A stretch of DNA of 64,000 nucleotides, taken from contig JBAIZL010000010.1 of NCBI GenBank assembly GCA_036971475.1, forward strand, positions 11,370,026 through 11,434,025, written 5' to 3'. This stretch comes from Prosapia bicincta (lineage: Eukaryota > Arthropoda > Insecta > Hemiptera > Cercopidae). Made by a program: the position numbers and the translations under genes. Below, in pieces: positions 52,218 to 64,000 of this stretch (within the stretch, counting starts at the first letter, position 1; every line of letters begins with the position of its first letter). The notes beneath the pieces are model-generated. The model ran no database searches, was not told the DNA's origin, and worked only from the letters and a program-made list of their open reading frames with translations.

Positions 52218-55200
52218 CTTCTTTATTTGTATAATTAGGTTAGAGTAAAAAGGAAGAGTAATCATCCCTATTGGAAGGTGGAGGGTGAATCATTGCCATA
52301 AACAGAGTTAGGGAGGAAACAAACATTCCATATAGTGAGAAATATTACATCTAAGGCACTTCTTTATTTGTATAATTAGGTTAGAGTAAAAAGGAAGAGT
52401 AATCATCCCTATTGGAAGGTGGAGGGTGAATCATTGCCATAAACAGAGTTAGGGAGGAAACAAACATTCCATATAGTGAGAAATATTACATCTAAGGCAC
52501 TTCATTATTTGTTTAATTATGTTAGAGTAAAGAGGAAGAGCAATCATCCCTATTGGAAGGTGGAGGGTGAATCATTGCCATAAACAGAGTTAGGGAGGAA
52601 ACAAACATTCCATATAGTGAGAAATATTACATCTAAGGCACTTCATTATTTGTTTAATTATGTTAGAGTAAAGAGGAAGAGCAATCATCCCTATTGGAAG
52701 GTGGAGGGTGAATCATTGCCATAAACAGAGTTAGGGAGGAAACAAACATTCCATATAGTGAGAAATATTACATCTAAGGCACTTCATTATTTGTTTAATT
52801 ATGTTAGAGTAAAGAGGAAGAGCAATCATCCCTATTGGAAGGTGGAGGGTGAATCATTGCCATAAACAGAGTTAGGGAGGAAACAAACATTCCATATAGT
52901 GAGAAATATTACATCTAAGGCACTTCATTATTTGTTTAATTATGTTAGAGTAAAGAGGAGTAGTAATCATCCCTATTGGAAGGTGGAAGGTGAATAAGTG
53001 CCATAAACAGAGTTAGGGTGGAAACAAACATTCCATATAGTGAGAAATATTACATCTAAGGCACTTCTTTATTTGTTCAATTATGTTAGAGTAAAGAGGA
53101 AGAGCTATCATCCCTATTGGAAGGTGGAGGGTGAATCATTGCCATAAACAGCGTTAGGGTGGAAACAAACATTCCATATAGTGAGAAATATTACATCTAA
53201 GGCACTTCATTATTTGTTTAATTCTGTTAGAGTAAAAAGGAAGAGTAATCATCCCTATTGGATAGTGGAGGGTGAATCATTGCCATAAACAGAGTTAGGG
53301 AGGAAACAAACATTCCATATAGTGAGAAATATTACATCTAAGGCACTTCTTTATTTGTATAATTAGGTTAGAGTAAAAAGGAAGAGCAATCATCCCTATT
53401 GGATAGCGGAGCGTGAATAAATGCCATAAACACATTTAGGGAGGAAACAAACATTCCATATAGTGGGAAATATTACATCTAAGGCACTTCTTTATTTGTA
53501 TAATTAGGTTAGAGTAAAAAGGAAGAGTAATCATCCCTATTGGAAGGTGGAGGGTGAATCATTGCCATAAACAGAGTTAGGGAGGAAACAAACATTCCAT
53601 ATAGTGGGAAATATTACATCTAAGGCACTTCTTTATTTGTATAATTAGGTTAGAGTAAAAAGGAAGAGTAATCATCCCTATTGGAAGGTGGAGGGTGAAT
53701 CATTGCCATAAACAGAGTTAGGGTGGAAACAAACATTCCATATAGTGGGAAATATTACATCTAAGGCACTTCTTTATTTGTATAATTAGGTTAGAGTAAA
53801 AAGGAAGAGTAACCATCCCTATTGGAAGGTGGAGGGTGAATCATTGCCATAAACAGAGTTAGGGAGGAAACAAACATTCCATATAGTGAGAAATATTACA
53901 TCTAAGGCACTTCTTTATTTGTATAATTAGGTTAGAGTAAAGAGGAAGAGCAATCATCCCTATTGGATAGCGGAGGGTGAATAAATGCCATAAACACATT
54001 TAGGGAGGAAACAAACATTCCATATAGTGGGAAATATTACATCTAAGGCACTTCTTTATTTGTATAATTATGTTAGAGTGAAGAGGAAGAGTAATCATCA
54101 CTATTGGAAGGTGGAAGGTGAATAAGTGCAATAAACAGAGTTAGGGAGGAAACAAACATTCCATATAGTGAGAAATATTACATCTAAGGCACTTCTTTAT
54201 TTGTATAATTAGGTTAGAGTAAAAAGGAAGAGTAACCATCCCTATTGGAAGGTGGAGGGTGAATCATTGCCATAAACAGAGTTAGGGTGGAAACAAACAT
54301 TCCATATAGTGAGAAATATTACATCTAAGGCACTTCTTTATTTGTATAATTAGGTTAGAGTAAAAAGGAAGAGTAATCATCCCTATTGGAAGGTGGAGGG
54401 TGAATCATTGCCATAAACAGAGTTAGGGAGGAAACAAACATTCCATATAGTGAGAAATATTACATCTAAGGCACTTCTTTATTTGTATAATTAGGTTAGA
54501 GTAAAAAGGAAGAGTAATCATCCCTATTGGAAGGTGGAGGGTGAATCATTGCCATAAACAGAGTTAGGGAGGAAACAAACATTCCATATAGTGAGAAATA
54601 TTACATCTAAGGCACTTCATTATTTGTTTAATTATGTTAGAGTAAAGAGGAAGAGCAATCATCCCTATTGGAAGGTGGAGGGTGAATCATTGCCATAAAC
54701 AGAGTTAGGGAGGAAACAAACATTCCATATAGTGAGAAATATTACATCTAAGGCACTTCATTATTTGTTTAATTATGTTAGAGTAAAGAGGAAGAGCAAT
54801 CATCCCTATTGGAAGGTGGAGGGTGAATCATTGCCATAAACAGAGTTAGGGAGGAAACAAACATTCCATATAGTGAGAAATATTACATCTAAGGCACTTC
54901 ATTATTTGTTTAATTATGTTAGAGTAAAGAGGAAGAGCAATCATCCCTATTGGAAGGTGGAGGGTGAATCATTGCCATAAACAGAGTTAGGGAGGAAACA
55001 AACATTCCATATAGTGAGAAATATTACATCTAAGGCACTTCATTATTTGTTTAATTATGTTAGAGTAAAGAGGAGTAGTAATCATCCCTATTGGAAGGTG
55101 GAAGGTGAATAAGTGCCATAAACAGAGTTAGGGTGGAAACAAACATTCCATATAGTGAGAAATATTACATCTAAGGCACTTCTTTATTTGTTTAATTATG

Positions 55201-56150
55201 TTAGAGTAAAGAGGAAGAGCTATCATCCCTATTGGAAGGTGGAGGGTGAATCATTGCCATAAACAGCGTTAGGGTGGAAACAAACATTCCATATAGTGAG
55301 AAATATTACATCTAAGGCACTTCTTTATTTGTATAATTAGGTTAGAGTAAAAAGGAAGAGCAATCATCCCTATTGGATAGCGGAGCGTGAATAAATGCCA
55401 TAAACACATTTAGGGAGGAAACAAACATTCCATATAGTGGGAAATATTACATCTAAGGCACTTCTTTATTTGTATAATTAGGTTAGAGTAAAAAGGAAGA
55501 GTAATCATCCCTATTGGAAGGTGGAGGGTGAATCATTGCCATAAACAGAGTTAGGGAGGAAACAAACATTCCATATAGTGGGAAATATTACATCTAAGGC
55601 ACTTCTTTATTTGTATAATTAGGTTAGAGTAAAAAGGAAGAGTAATCATCCCTATTGGAAGGTGGAGGGTGAATCATTGCCATAAACAGAGTTAGGGAGG
55701 AAACAAACATTCCATATAGTGAGAAATATTACATCTAAGGCACTTCTTTATTTGTATAATTAGGTTAGAGTAAAAAGGAAGAGTAATCATCCCTATTGGA
55801 AGGTGGAGGGTGAATCATTGCCATAAACAGAGTTAGGGAGGAAACAAACATTCCATATAGTGGGAAATATTACATCTAAGGCACTTCTTTATTTGTATAA
55901 TTAGGTTAGAGTAAAAAGGAAGAGCAATCATCCCTATTGGAGAGCGGAGGGTGAATAAATGCCATAAACACATTTAGGGAGGAAACAAACATTCCATATA
56001 GTGGGAAATATTACATCTAAGGCACTTCTTTATTTGTATAATTATGTTAGAGTGAAGAGGAAGAGTAATCATCACTATTGGAAGGTGGCGGGTGAATAAG
56101 TGCCATAAACAGAGTTAGGGAGGAAACAAACATTCCATATAGTGAGAAAT
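48129..56150. repeat. ~8-kb block of array C corresponding to about 31.35-39.5 kb
   Basis: Markers at 35232, 36441 and 37347 recur 16,778 bp to the right at 52010, 53219 and 54125. AGAGCGGAGG at 39303 recurs at 55941, 16,638 bp away, which is 118 monomers exactly. The change of offset is explained by loss of one monomer near 55.3 kb, the TAATTCTG type present at 38556, together with the one-base deletion at 38.85 kb in the other copy. Confidence 0.8.
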
Positions 56151-59100
56151 ATTACATCTAAGGCACTTCTTTATTTGTATAATTAGGTTAGAGTAAAAAG
56201 GAAGAGTAATCATCCCTATTGGAAGGTGGAGGGTGAATCATTGCCATAAACAGAGTTAGGGAGGAAACAAACATTCCATATAGTGAGAAATATTACATCT
56301 AAGGCACTTCTTTATTTGTATAATTAGGTTAGAGTAAAGAGGAAGAGTAATCATCCCTATTGGAAGGTGGAGGGTGAATCATTGCCATAAACAGAGTTAG
56401 GGAGGAAACAAACATTCCATATAGTGAGAAATATTAAATCTAAGGCACTTCATTATTTGTTTAATTATGTTAGAGTAAAGAGGAAGAGTAATCATCCCTA
56501 TTGGGAGGTGGAGGGTGAATCATTGCCATAAACAGAGTTAGGGAGGAAACAAACACTCCATATAGTGGGAAATATTACATCTAAGGCACTTCTTTATTTG
56601 TATAATTAGGTTAGAATAAAAAGGAAGAGTAATCATCCCTATTGGAAGGTGGAGGGTGAATCATTGCCATAAACAGAGTTAGGGAGGAAACAAACATTCC
56701 ATATAGTGAGAAATATTACATCTAAGGCACTTCTTTATTTGTATAATTAGGTTAGAGTAAAAAGGAAGAGTAATCATCCCTATTGGAAGGTGGAGGGTGA
56801 ATCATTGCCATAAACAGAGTTAGGGAGGAAACAAACATTCCATATAGTGGGAAATATTACATCTAAGGCACTTCTTTATTTGTATAATTAGGTTAGAGTA
56901 AAAAGGAAGAGTAATCATCCCTATTGGAAGGTGGAGGGTGAATCATTGCCATAAACAGAGTTAGGGAGGAAACAAACATTCCATATAGTGGGAAATATTA
57001 CATCTAAGGCACTTCTTTATTTGTATAATTATGTTAGAGTGAAGAGGAAGAGTAATCATCCCTATTGGAAGGTGGAGGGTGAATCATTGCCATAAACAGA
57101 TTTAGGGAGGAAACAAACATTCCATATAGTGAGAAATATTACATCTAAGGCACTTCTTTATTTGTATAATTAGGTTAGAGTAAAGAGGAGTAGTAATCAT
57201 CCCTATTGGAAGGTGGAGGGTGAATCATTGCCATAAACAGAGTTAGGGAGGAAACAAACATTCCATATAGTGAGAAATATTACATCTAAGGCACTTCTTT
57301 ATTTGTTTAATTATGTTAGAGTAAAGAGGAAGAGTAATCATCCCTATTGGAAGGTGGAGGGTGAATCATTGCCATAAACAGAGTTAGGGAGGAAACAAAC
57401 ATTCCATATAGTGAGAAATATTACATCTAAGGCACTTCTTTATTTGTTTAATTATGTTAGAGTAAAGAGGAGTAGTAATCATCCCTATTGGAAGGTGGAG
57501 GGTGAATCATTGCCATAAACAGAGTTAGGGAGGAAACAAACACTCCATATAGTGAGAAATATTACATCTAAGGCACTTCATTATTTGTTTAATTATGTTA
57601 GAGTAAAGAGGAAGAGCAATCATCCCTATTGGAAGGTGGAGGGTGAATCATTGCCATAAACAGAGTTAGGGTGGAGACAAACACTCCATATAGTGAGAAA
57701 TATTACATCTAAGGCACTTCTTTATTTGTATAATTAGGTTAGAGTAAAGAGGAGTAGTAATCATCCCTATTGGAAGGTGGAGGGTGAATCATTGCCATAA
57801 ACAGAGTTAGGGAGGAAACAAACATTCCATATAGTGAGAAATATTACATCTAAGGCACTTCATTATTTGTATAATTAGGTTTGAGTAAAAAGGAAGAGTA
57901 ATCATCCCTATTGGAAGGTGGAGGGTGAATCATTGCCATAAACAGCGTTAGGGAGGAAACAAACATTCCATATAGTGGGAAATATTACATCTAAGGCACT
58001 TCTTTATTTGTATAATTAGGTTAGAGTAAAAAGGAAGAGTAATCATCCCTATTGGAAGGTGGAGGGTGAATCATTGCCATAAACAGAGTTAGGGAGGAAA
58101 CAAACATTCCATATAGTGGGAAATATTACATCTAAGGCACTTCTTTATTTGTATAATTATGTTAGAGTGAAGAGGAAGAGTAATCATCCCTATTGGAAGG
58201 TGGAGGGTGAATCATTGCCATAAACAGATTTAGGGAGGAAACAAACATTCCATATAGTGAGAAATATTACATCTAAGGCACTTCTTTATTTGTATAATTA
58301 GGTTAGAGTAAAAAGGAAGAGTAATCATCCCTATTGGAAGGTGGAGGGTGAATCATTGCCATAAACAGAGTTAGGGAGGAAACAAACATTCCATATAGTG
58401 AGAAATATTACATCTAAGGCACTTCTTTATTTGTTTAATTATGTTAGAGTAAAGAGGAATAGTAATCATCCCTATTGGAAGGTGGAGGGTGAATCATTGC
58501 CATAAACAGAGTTAGGGAGGAAACAAACATTCCATATAGTGAGAAATATTACATCTAAGGCACTTCATTATTTGTATAATTAGGTTTGAGTAAAAAGGAA
58601 GAGTAATCATCCCTATTGGAAGGTGGAGGGTGAATCATTGCCATAAACAGCGTTAGGGAGGAAACAAACATTCCATATAGTGGGAAATATTACATCTAAG
58701 GCACTTCTTTATTTGTATAATTAGGTTAGAGTAAAAAGGAAGAGTAATCATCCCTATTGGAAGGTGGAGGGTGAATCATTGCCATAAACAGAGTTAGGGA
58801 GGAAACAAACATTCCATATAGTGAGAAATATTACATCTAAGGCACTTCATTATTTGTTTAATTATGTTAGAGTAAAGAGGAAGAGTAATCATCCCTATTG
58901 GAAGGTGGAGGGTGAATCATTGCCATAAACAGCGTTAGGGAGGAAACAAACATTCCATATAGTGGGAAATATTACATCTAAGGCACTTCTTTATTTGTAT
59001 AATTAGGTTAGAGTAAAAAGGAAGAGTAATCATCCCTATTGGAAGGTGGAGGGTGAATCATTGCCATAAACAGCGTTAGGGAGGAAACAAACATTCCATA

Positions 59101-62100
59101 TAGTGGGAAATATTACATCTAAGGCACTTCTTTATTTGTATAATTAGGTTAGAGTAAAAAGGAAGAGTAATCATCCCTATTGGAAGGTGGAGGGTGAATC
59201 ATTGCCATAAACAGAGTTAAGGAGGAAACAAACATTCCATATAGTGGGAAATATTACATCTAAGGCACTTCTTTATTTGTATAATTATGTTAGAGAAAAG
59301 AGGAAGGGTAATCATCCCTATTGGAAGGTGGAGGGTGAATCATTGCCATAAACAGCGTTAGGGAGGAAACAAACATTCCATATAGTGGGAAATATTACAT
59401 CTAAGGCACTTCTTTATTTGTATAATTAGGTTAGAGTAAAAAGGAAGAGTAATCATCCCTATTGGAAGGTGGAGGGTGAATCATTGCCATAAACAGCGTT
59501 AGGGAGGAAACAAACATTCCATATAGTGGGAAATATTACATCTAAGGCACTTCTTTATTTGTATAATTAGGTTAGAGTAAAAAGGAAGAGTAATCATCCC
59601 TATTGGAAGGTGGAGGGTGAATCATTGCCATAAACAGAGTTAGGGTGGAAACAAACATTCTATATAGTGAGAAATATTACATCTAAGGCACTTCATTATT
59701 TGTTTAATTATGTTAGAGTAAAGAGGAAGAGCAATCATCCCTATTGGAAGGTGGAGGGTGAATCATTGCCATAAACAGAGTTAGGGTGGAGACAAACATT
59801 CCATATAGTGAGAAATATTACATCTAAGGCACTTCATTATTTGTTTAATTATGTTAGAGTAAAGAGGAAGAGCAATCATCCCTATTGGAAGGTGGAGGGT
59901 GAATCATTGCCATAAACAGAGTTAGGTTGGAAACAAACATTCTATATAGTGAGAAATATTACATCTAAGGCACTTCTTTATTTGTATAATTAGGTCAGAG
60001 TAAAAAGGAAGAGTAATCATCCCTATTGGAAGGTGGAGGGTGAATCATTGCCATAAACAGAGTTAGGGAGGAAACAAACATTCCATATAGTGAGAAATAT
60101 TACATCTAAGGCACTTCATTATTTGTTTAATTATGTTAGAGTAAAGAGGAAGAGCAATCATCCCTATTGGAAGGTGGAGGGTGAATCATTGCCATAAACA
60201 GAGTTAGGGAGGAAACAAACATTCCATATAGTGAGAAATATTACATCTAAGGCACTTCATTATTTGTTTAATTATGTTAGAGTAAAGAGGAAGAGCAATC
60301 ATCCCTATTGGAAGGTGGCGGGTGAATCATTGCCATAAACAGAGTTAGGGTGGAAACAAACATTCTATATAATGAGAAATATTACATCTAAGGCACTTCA
60401 TTATTTGTTTAATTATGTTAGAGTAAAAAGGAAGAGCAATCATCCCTATTGGAAGGTGGAGGGTGAATCATTGCCATAAACAGAGTTAGGGTGGAAACAA
60501 ACATTCTATATAATGAGAAATATTACATCTAAGGCACTTCATTATTTGTTTAATTATGTTAGAGTAAAAAGGAAGAGCAATCATCCCTATTGGAAGGTGG
60601 AGGGTGAATCATTGCCATAAACAGAGTTAGGGTGGAGACAAACATTCTATATAGTGAGAAATATTACATCTAAGGCACTTCATTATTTGTTTAATTATGT
60701 TAGAGTAAAGAGGAAGAGCAATCATCCCTATTGGAAGGTGGAGGGTGAATCATTGCCATAAACAGAGTTAGGGAGGAAACAAACATTCCATATAGTGAGA
60801 AATATTACATCTAAGGCACTTCATTATTTGTTTAATTATGTTAGAGTAAAGAGGAAGAGCAATCATCCCTATTGGAAGGTGGAGGGTGAATCATTGCCAT
60901 AAACAGAGTTAGGGTGGAGACAAACATTCTATATAGTGAGAAATATTACATCTAAGGCACTTCATTATTTGTTTAATTATGTTAGAGTAAAGAGGAAGAG
61001 CAATCATCCCTATTGGAAGGTGGAGGGTGAATCATTGCCATAAACAGAGTTAGGGAGGAAACAAACATTCCATATAGTGAGAAATATTACATCTAAGGCA
61101 CTTCTTTATTTGTTTAATTATGTTAGAGTAAAGAGGAAGAGCAATCATCCCTATTGGAAGGTGGAGGGTGAATCATTGCCATAAACAGAGTTAGGGAGGA
61201 AACAAACATTCCATATAGTGAGAAATATTACATCTAAGGCACTTCATTATTTGTTTAATTATGTTAGAGTAAAGAGGAAGAGCAATCATCCCTATTGGAA
61301 GGTGGAGGGTGAATCATTGCCATAAACAGAGTTAGGGTGGAAACAAACATTCTATATAATGAGAAATATTACATCTAAGGCACTTCATTATTTGTTTAAT
61401 TATGTTAGAGTAAAAAGGAAGAGCAATCATCCCTATTGGAAGGTGGAGGGTAAATCATTGCCATAAACAGCGTTAGGGTGGAAACAAACATTCCATATAG
61501 TGAGAAATATTACATCCAAGGCACTTCTTTATTTGTATAATTAGGTTAGAGTAAAAAGGATGAGCAATCATCCCTATTGGATAGCGGAGGGTGAATAAAT
61601 GCCATAAACACATTTAGGGAGGAAACAAACATTCCATATAGTGAGAAATATTACATCTAAGGCACTTCTTTATTTGTATAATTAGGTTAGAGTAAAAAGG
61701 AAGAGTAATCATCCCTATTGGAAGGTGGAGGGTGAATCATTGCCATAAACAGAGTTAGGGAGGAAACAAACATTCCATATAGTGGGAAATATTACATCTA
61801 AGGCACTTCTTTATTTGTATAATTAGGTTAGAGTAAAAAGGAAGAGCAATCATCCCTATTGGAGAGCGGAGGGTGAATAAATGCCATAAACACATTTAGG
61901 GAGGAAACAAACATTCCATATAGTGGGAAATATTACATCTAAGGCACTTCTTTATTTGTATAATTATGTTAGAGTGAAGAGGAAGAGTAATCATCACTAT
62001 TGGAAGGTGGCGGGTGAATAAGTGCCATAAACAGAGTTAGGGAGGAAACAAACATTCCATATAGTGAGAAATATTACATCTAAGGCACTTCTTTATTTGT

Positions 62101-64000
62101 ATAATTAGGTTAGAGTAAAAAGGAAGAGTAATCATCCCTATTGGAAGGTGGAGGGTGAATCATTGCCATAAACAGAGTTAGGGAGGAAACAAACATTCCA
62201 TATAGTGAGAAATATTACATCTAAGGCACTTCTTTATTTGTATAATTAGGTTAGAGTAAAGAGGAAGAGTAATCATCCCTATTGGAAGGTGGAGGGTGAA
62301 TCATTGCCATAAACAGAGTTAGGGAGGAAACAAACATTCCATATAGTGAGAAATATTAAATCTAAGACACTTCATTATTTGTTTAATTATGTTAGAGTAA
62401 AGAGGAAGAGTAATCATCCCTATTGGGAGGTGGAGGGTGAATCATTGCCATAAACAGAGTTAGGGAGGAAACAAACACTCCATATAGTGGGAAATATTAC
62501 ATCTAAGGCACTTCTTTATTTGTATAATTAGGTTAGAATAAAAAGGAAGAGTAATCATCCCTATTGGAAGGTGGAGGGTGAATCATTGCCATAAACAGAG
62601 TTAGGGAGGAAACAAACATTCCATATAGTGAGAAATATTACATCTAAGGCACTTCTTTATTTGTATAATTAGGTTAGAGTAAAAAGGAAGAGTAATCATC
62701 CCTATTGGAAGGTGGAGGGTGAATCATTGCCATAAACAGAGTTAGGGAGGAAACAAACATTCCATATAGTGGGAAATATTACATCTAAGGCACTTCTTTA
62801 TTTGTATAATTAGGTTAGAGTAAAAAGGAAGAGTAATCATCCCTATTGGAAGGTGGAGGGTGAATCATTGCCATAAACAGAGTTAGGGAGGAAACAAACA
62901 TTCCATATAGTGGGAAATATTACATCTAAGGCACTTCTTTATTTGTATAATTATGTTAGAGTGAAGAGGAAGAGTAATCATCCCTATTGGAAGGTGGAGG
63001 GTGAATCATTGCCATAAACAGATTTAGGGAGGAAACAAACATTCCATATAGTGAGAAATATTACATCTAAGGCACTTCTTTATTTGTATAATTAGGTTAG
63101 AGTAAAGAGGAGTAGTAATCATCCCTATTGGAAGGTGGAGGGTGAATCATTGCCATAAACAGAGTTAGGGAGGAAACAAACATTCCATATAGTGAGAAAT
63201 ATTACATCTAAGGCACTTCTTTATTTGTTTAATTATGTTAGAGTAAAGAGGAAGAGTAATCATCCCTATTGGAAGGTGGAGGGTGAATCATTGCCATAAA
63301 CAGAGTTAGGGAGGAAACAAACATTCCATATAGTGAGAAATATTACATCTAAGGCACTTCTTTATTTGTTTAATTATGTTAGAGTAAAGAGGAGTAGTAA
63401 TCATCCCTATTGGAAGGTGGAGGGTGAATCATTGCCATAAACAGAGTTAGGGAGGAAACAAACACTCCATATAGTGAGAAATATTACATCTAAGGCACTT
63501 CATTATTTGTTTAATTATGTTAGAGTAAAGAGGAAGAGCAATCATCCCTATTGGAAGGTGGAGGGTGAATCATTGCCATAAACAGAGTTAGGGTGGAGAC
63601 AAACACTCCATATAGTGAGAAATATTACATCTAAGGCACTTCTTTATTTGTATAATTAGGTTAGAGTAAAGAGGAGTAGTAATCATCCCTATTGGAAGGT
63701 GGAGGGTGAATCATTGCCATAAACAGAGTTAGGGAGGAAACAAACATTCCATATAGTGAGAAATATTACATCTAAGGCACTTCATTATTTGTATAATTAG
63801 GTTTGAGTAAAAAGGAAGAGTAATCATCCCTATTGGAAGGTGGAGGGTGAATCATTGCCATAAACAGCGTTAGGGAGGAAACAAACATTCCATATAGTGG
63901 GAAATATTACATCTAAGGCACTTCTTTATTTGTATAATTAGGTTAGAGTAAAAAGGAAGAGTAATCATCCCTATTGGAAGGTGGAGGGTGAATCATTGCC
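55700..64000. repeat. 5922-bp (42-monomer) tandem duplication at the right end of array C
   Basis: Copy 1 is about 55.70-61.62 kb; copy 2 starts at about 61.62 kb and leaves the window. Markers 5922 bp apart include AGAGCGGAGG (55941, 61863), ATTAAATC (56433, 62355) and GGTTTGAG (57878, 63800), and both copies have ATTGGGAGGTGG. The ATTAAATC and TTAGAATAAAAAGG pair also occurs together at 12.0-12.2 kb, so that part is related to the left of the array. GGTTTGAG also recurs 705 bp downstream in copy 1, at 58583. Confidence 0.85.

Larger units (their letters stand above)
7961..64000. repeat. Satellite array C: 141-bp tandem repeat, 397 complete copies plus a partial one
   Basis: Taking ATTATGTTAG or ATTAGGTTAG as the monomer start, starts fall at 7961, 8102, 8243, 8384 and so on to 63937. 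That spans 397 monomers with a total one base short of 397 times 141. The missing base is an A in the run at 38853-38856. The monomer is about 35% GC and contains constant blocks such as GAGTAATCATCCCTATTGG, ACAAACATTCCATATAGTG and ATCTAAGGCACTTC. Variable positions include TGAGAAAT or TGGGAAAT, CAGAGTTAGG, CAGCGTTAGG or CACATTTAGG, and GGAAGGTGG or GGATAGCGG. Although 141 is 47 codons, stops interrupt all three forward frames and all three reverse frames of the common monomer, so it does not encode a repeat protein. The array runs off the right edge of the window. Confidence 0.98.

Noticed and set aside
7961..64000. Possible giant repeat protein, because 141 bp is exactly 47 codons
   Set aside because: The common monomer has a stop in all three forward frames (for example TAA after ATTATGTTAGAG) and in all three reverse frames, so no frame stays open.
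7961..64000. CRISPR-like array
   Set aside because: The whole 141-bp period is conserved, with no unique spacers alternating with short repeats. It is an ordinary tandem satellite.
7961..64000. CENP-B box in the 141-bp monomer
   Set aside because: I found no match to the TTCG...CGGG pattern in the common monomer.

Overview
This 64-kb window is almost entirely satellite DNA from a eukaryotic genome, and I find no gene in it that I can support. The TTAGG-rich words of the second array (GTTAGG, TTAGGTTA) and the AT-rich unique DNA would fit an insect or other arthropod. That is inference: nothing here identifies the species. There is no rRNA, tRNA, recognisable transposase or reverse transcriptase, or prokaryotic-style gene arrangement.

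Layout. (1) 1-1312: about 7.9 head-to-tail copies of a 167-bp monomer, near 50% GC, already in progress at the window's left edge and ending abruptly inside a monomer. (2) 1313-2432: AT-rich unique sequence with only short chance ORFs. (3) 2433-7399: a second, unrelated array of 78-bp and 58-bp monomers, about 29% GC and strongly G/T-rich on the + strand. It is organised into higher-order repeats of 954 bp (13 monomers) and 408 bp (6 monomers). Near its left edge it is split by an insertion that carries a perfect 339-bp palindrome (169-bp arms, 1-bp centre) between 14-bp direct repeats. (4) 7400-7960: about 560 bp of unique sequence with a (GT)13 microsatellite, a small inverted repeat and one good CTCF-like motif. 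(5) 7961-64000: a third, unrelated array of a 141-bp monomer, 397 complete copies plus a partial one, running off the right edge.

The 141-bp array shows the history of its growth. From the first to the last complete monomer the spacing departs from exact multiples of 141 by one base, which I trace to an A-run at about 38853-38856. Rare private variants recur at exact multiples of 141 bp. They reveal nested segmental duplications of 705, 2115, 4089, 4512, 5781 and 5922 bp, plus blocks of about 8 kb copied at 12,689 and 16,778 bp. This pattern is expected from unequal exchange or replication-based amplification.

Nothing here acts as a gene system. The useful content is structural: three satellites of different size and composition meeting within 8 kb, the palindromic insertion, the two-length monomer order in the second array, and the duplication record in the third. 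Such a block is compatible with pericentromeric, subtelomeric or other heterochromatin, but the sequence alone does not say which.
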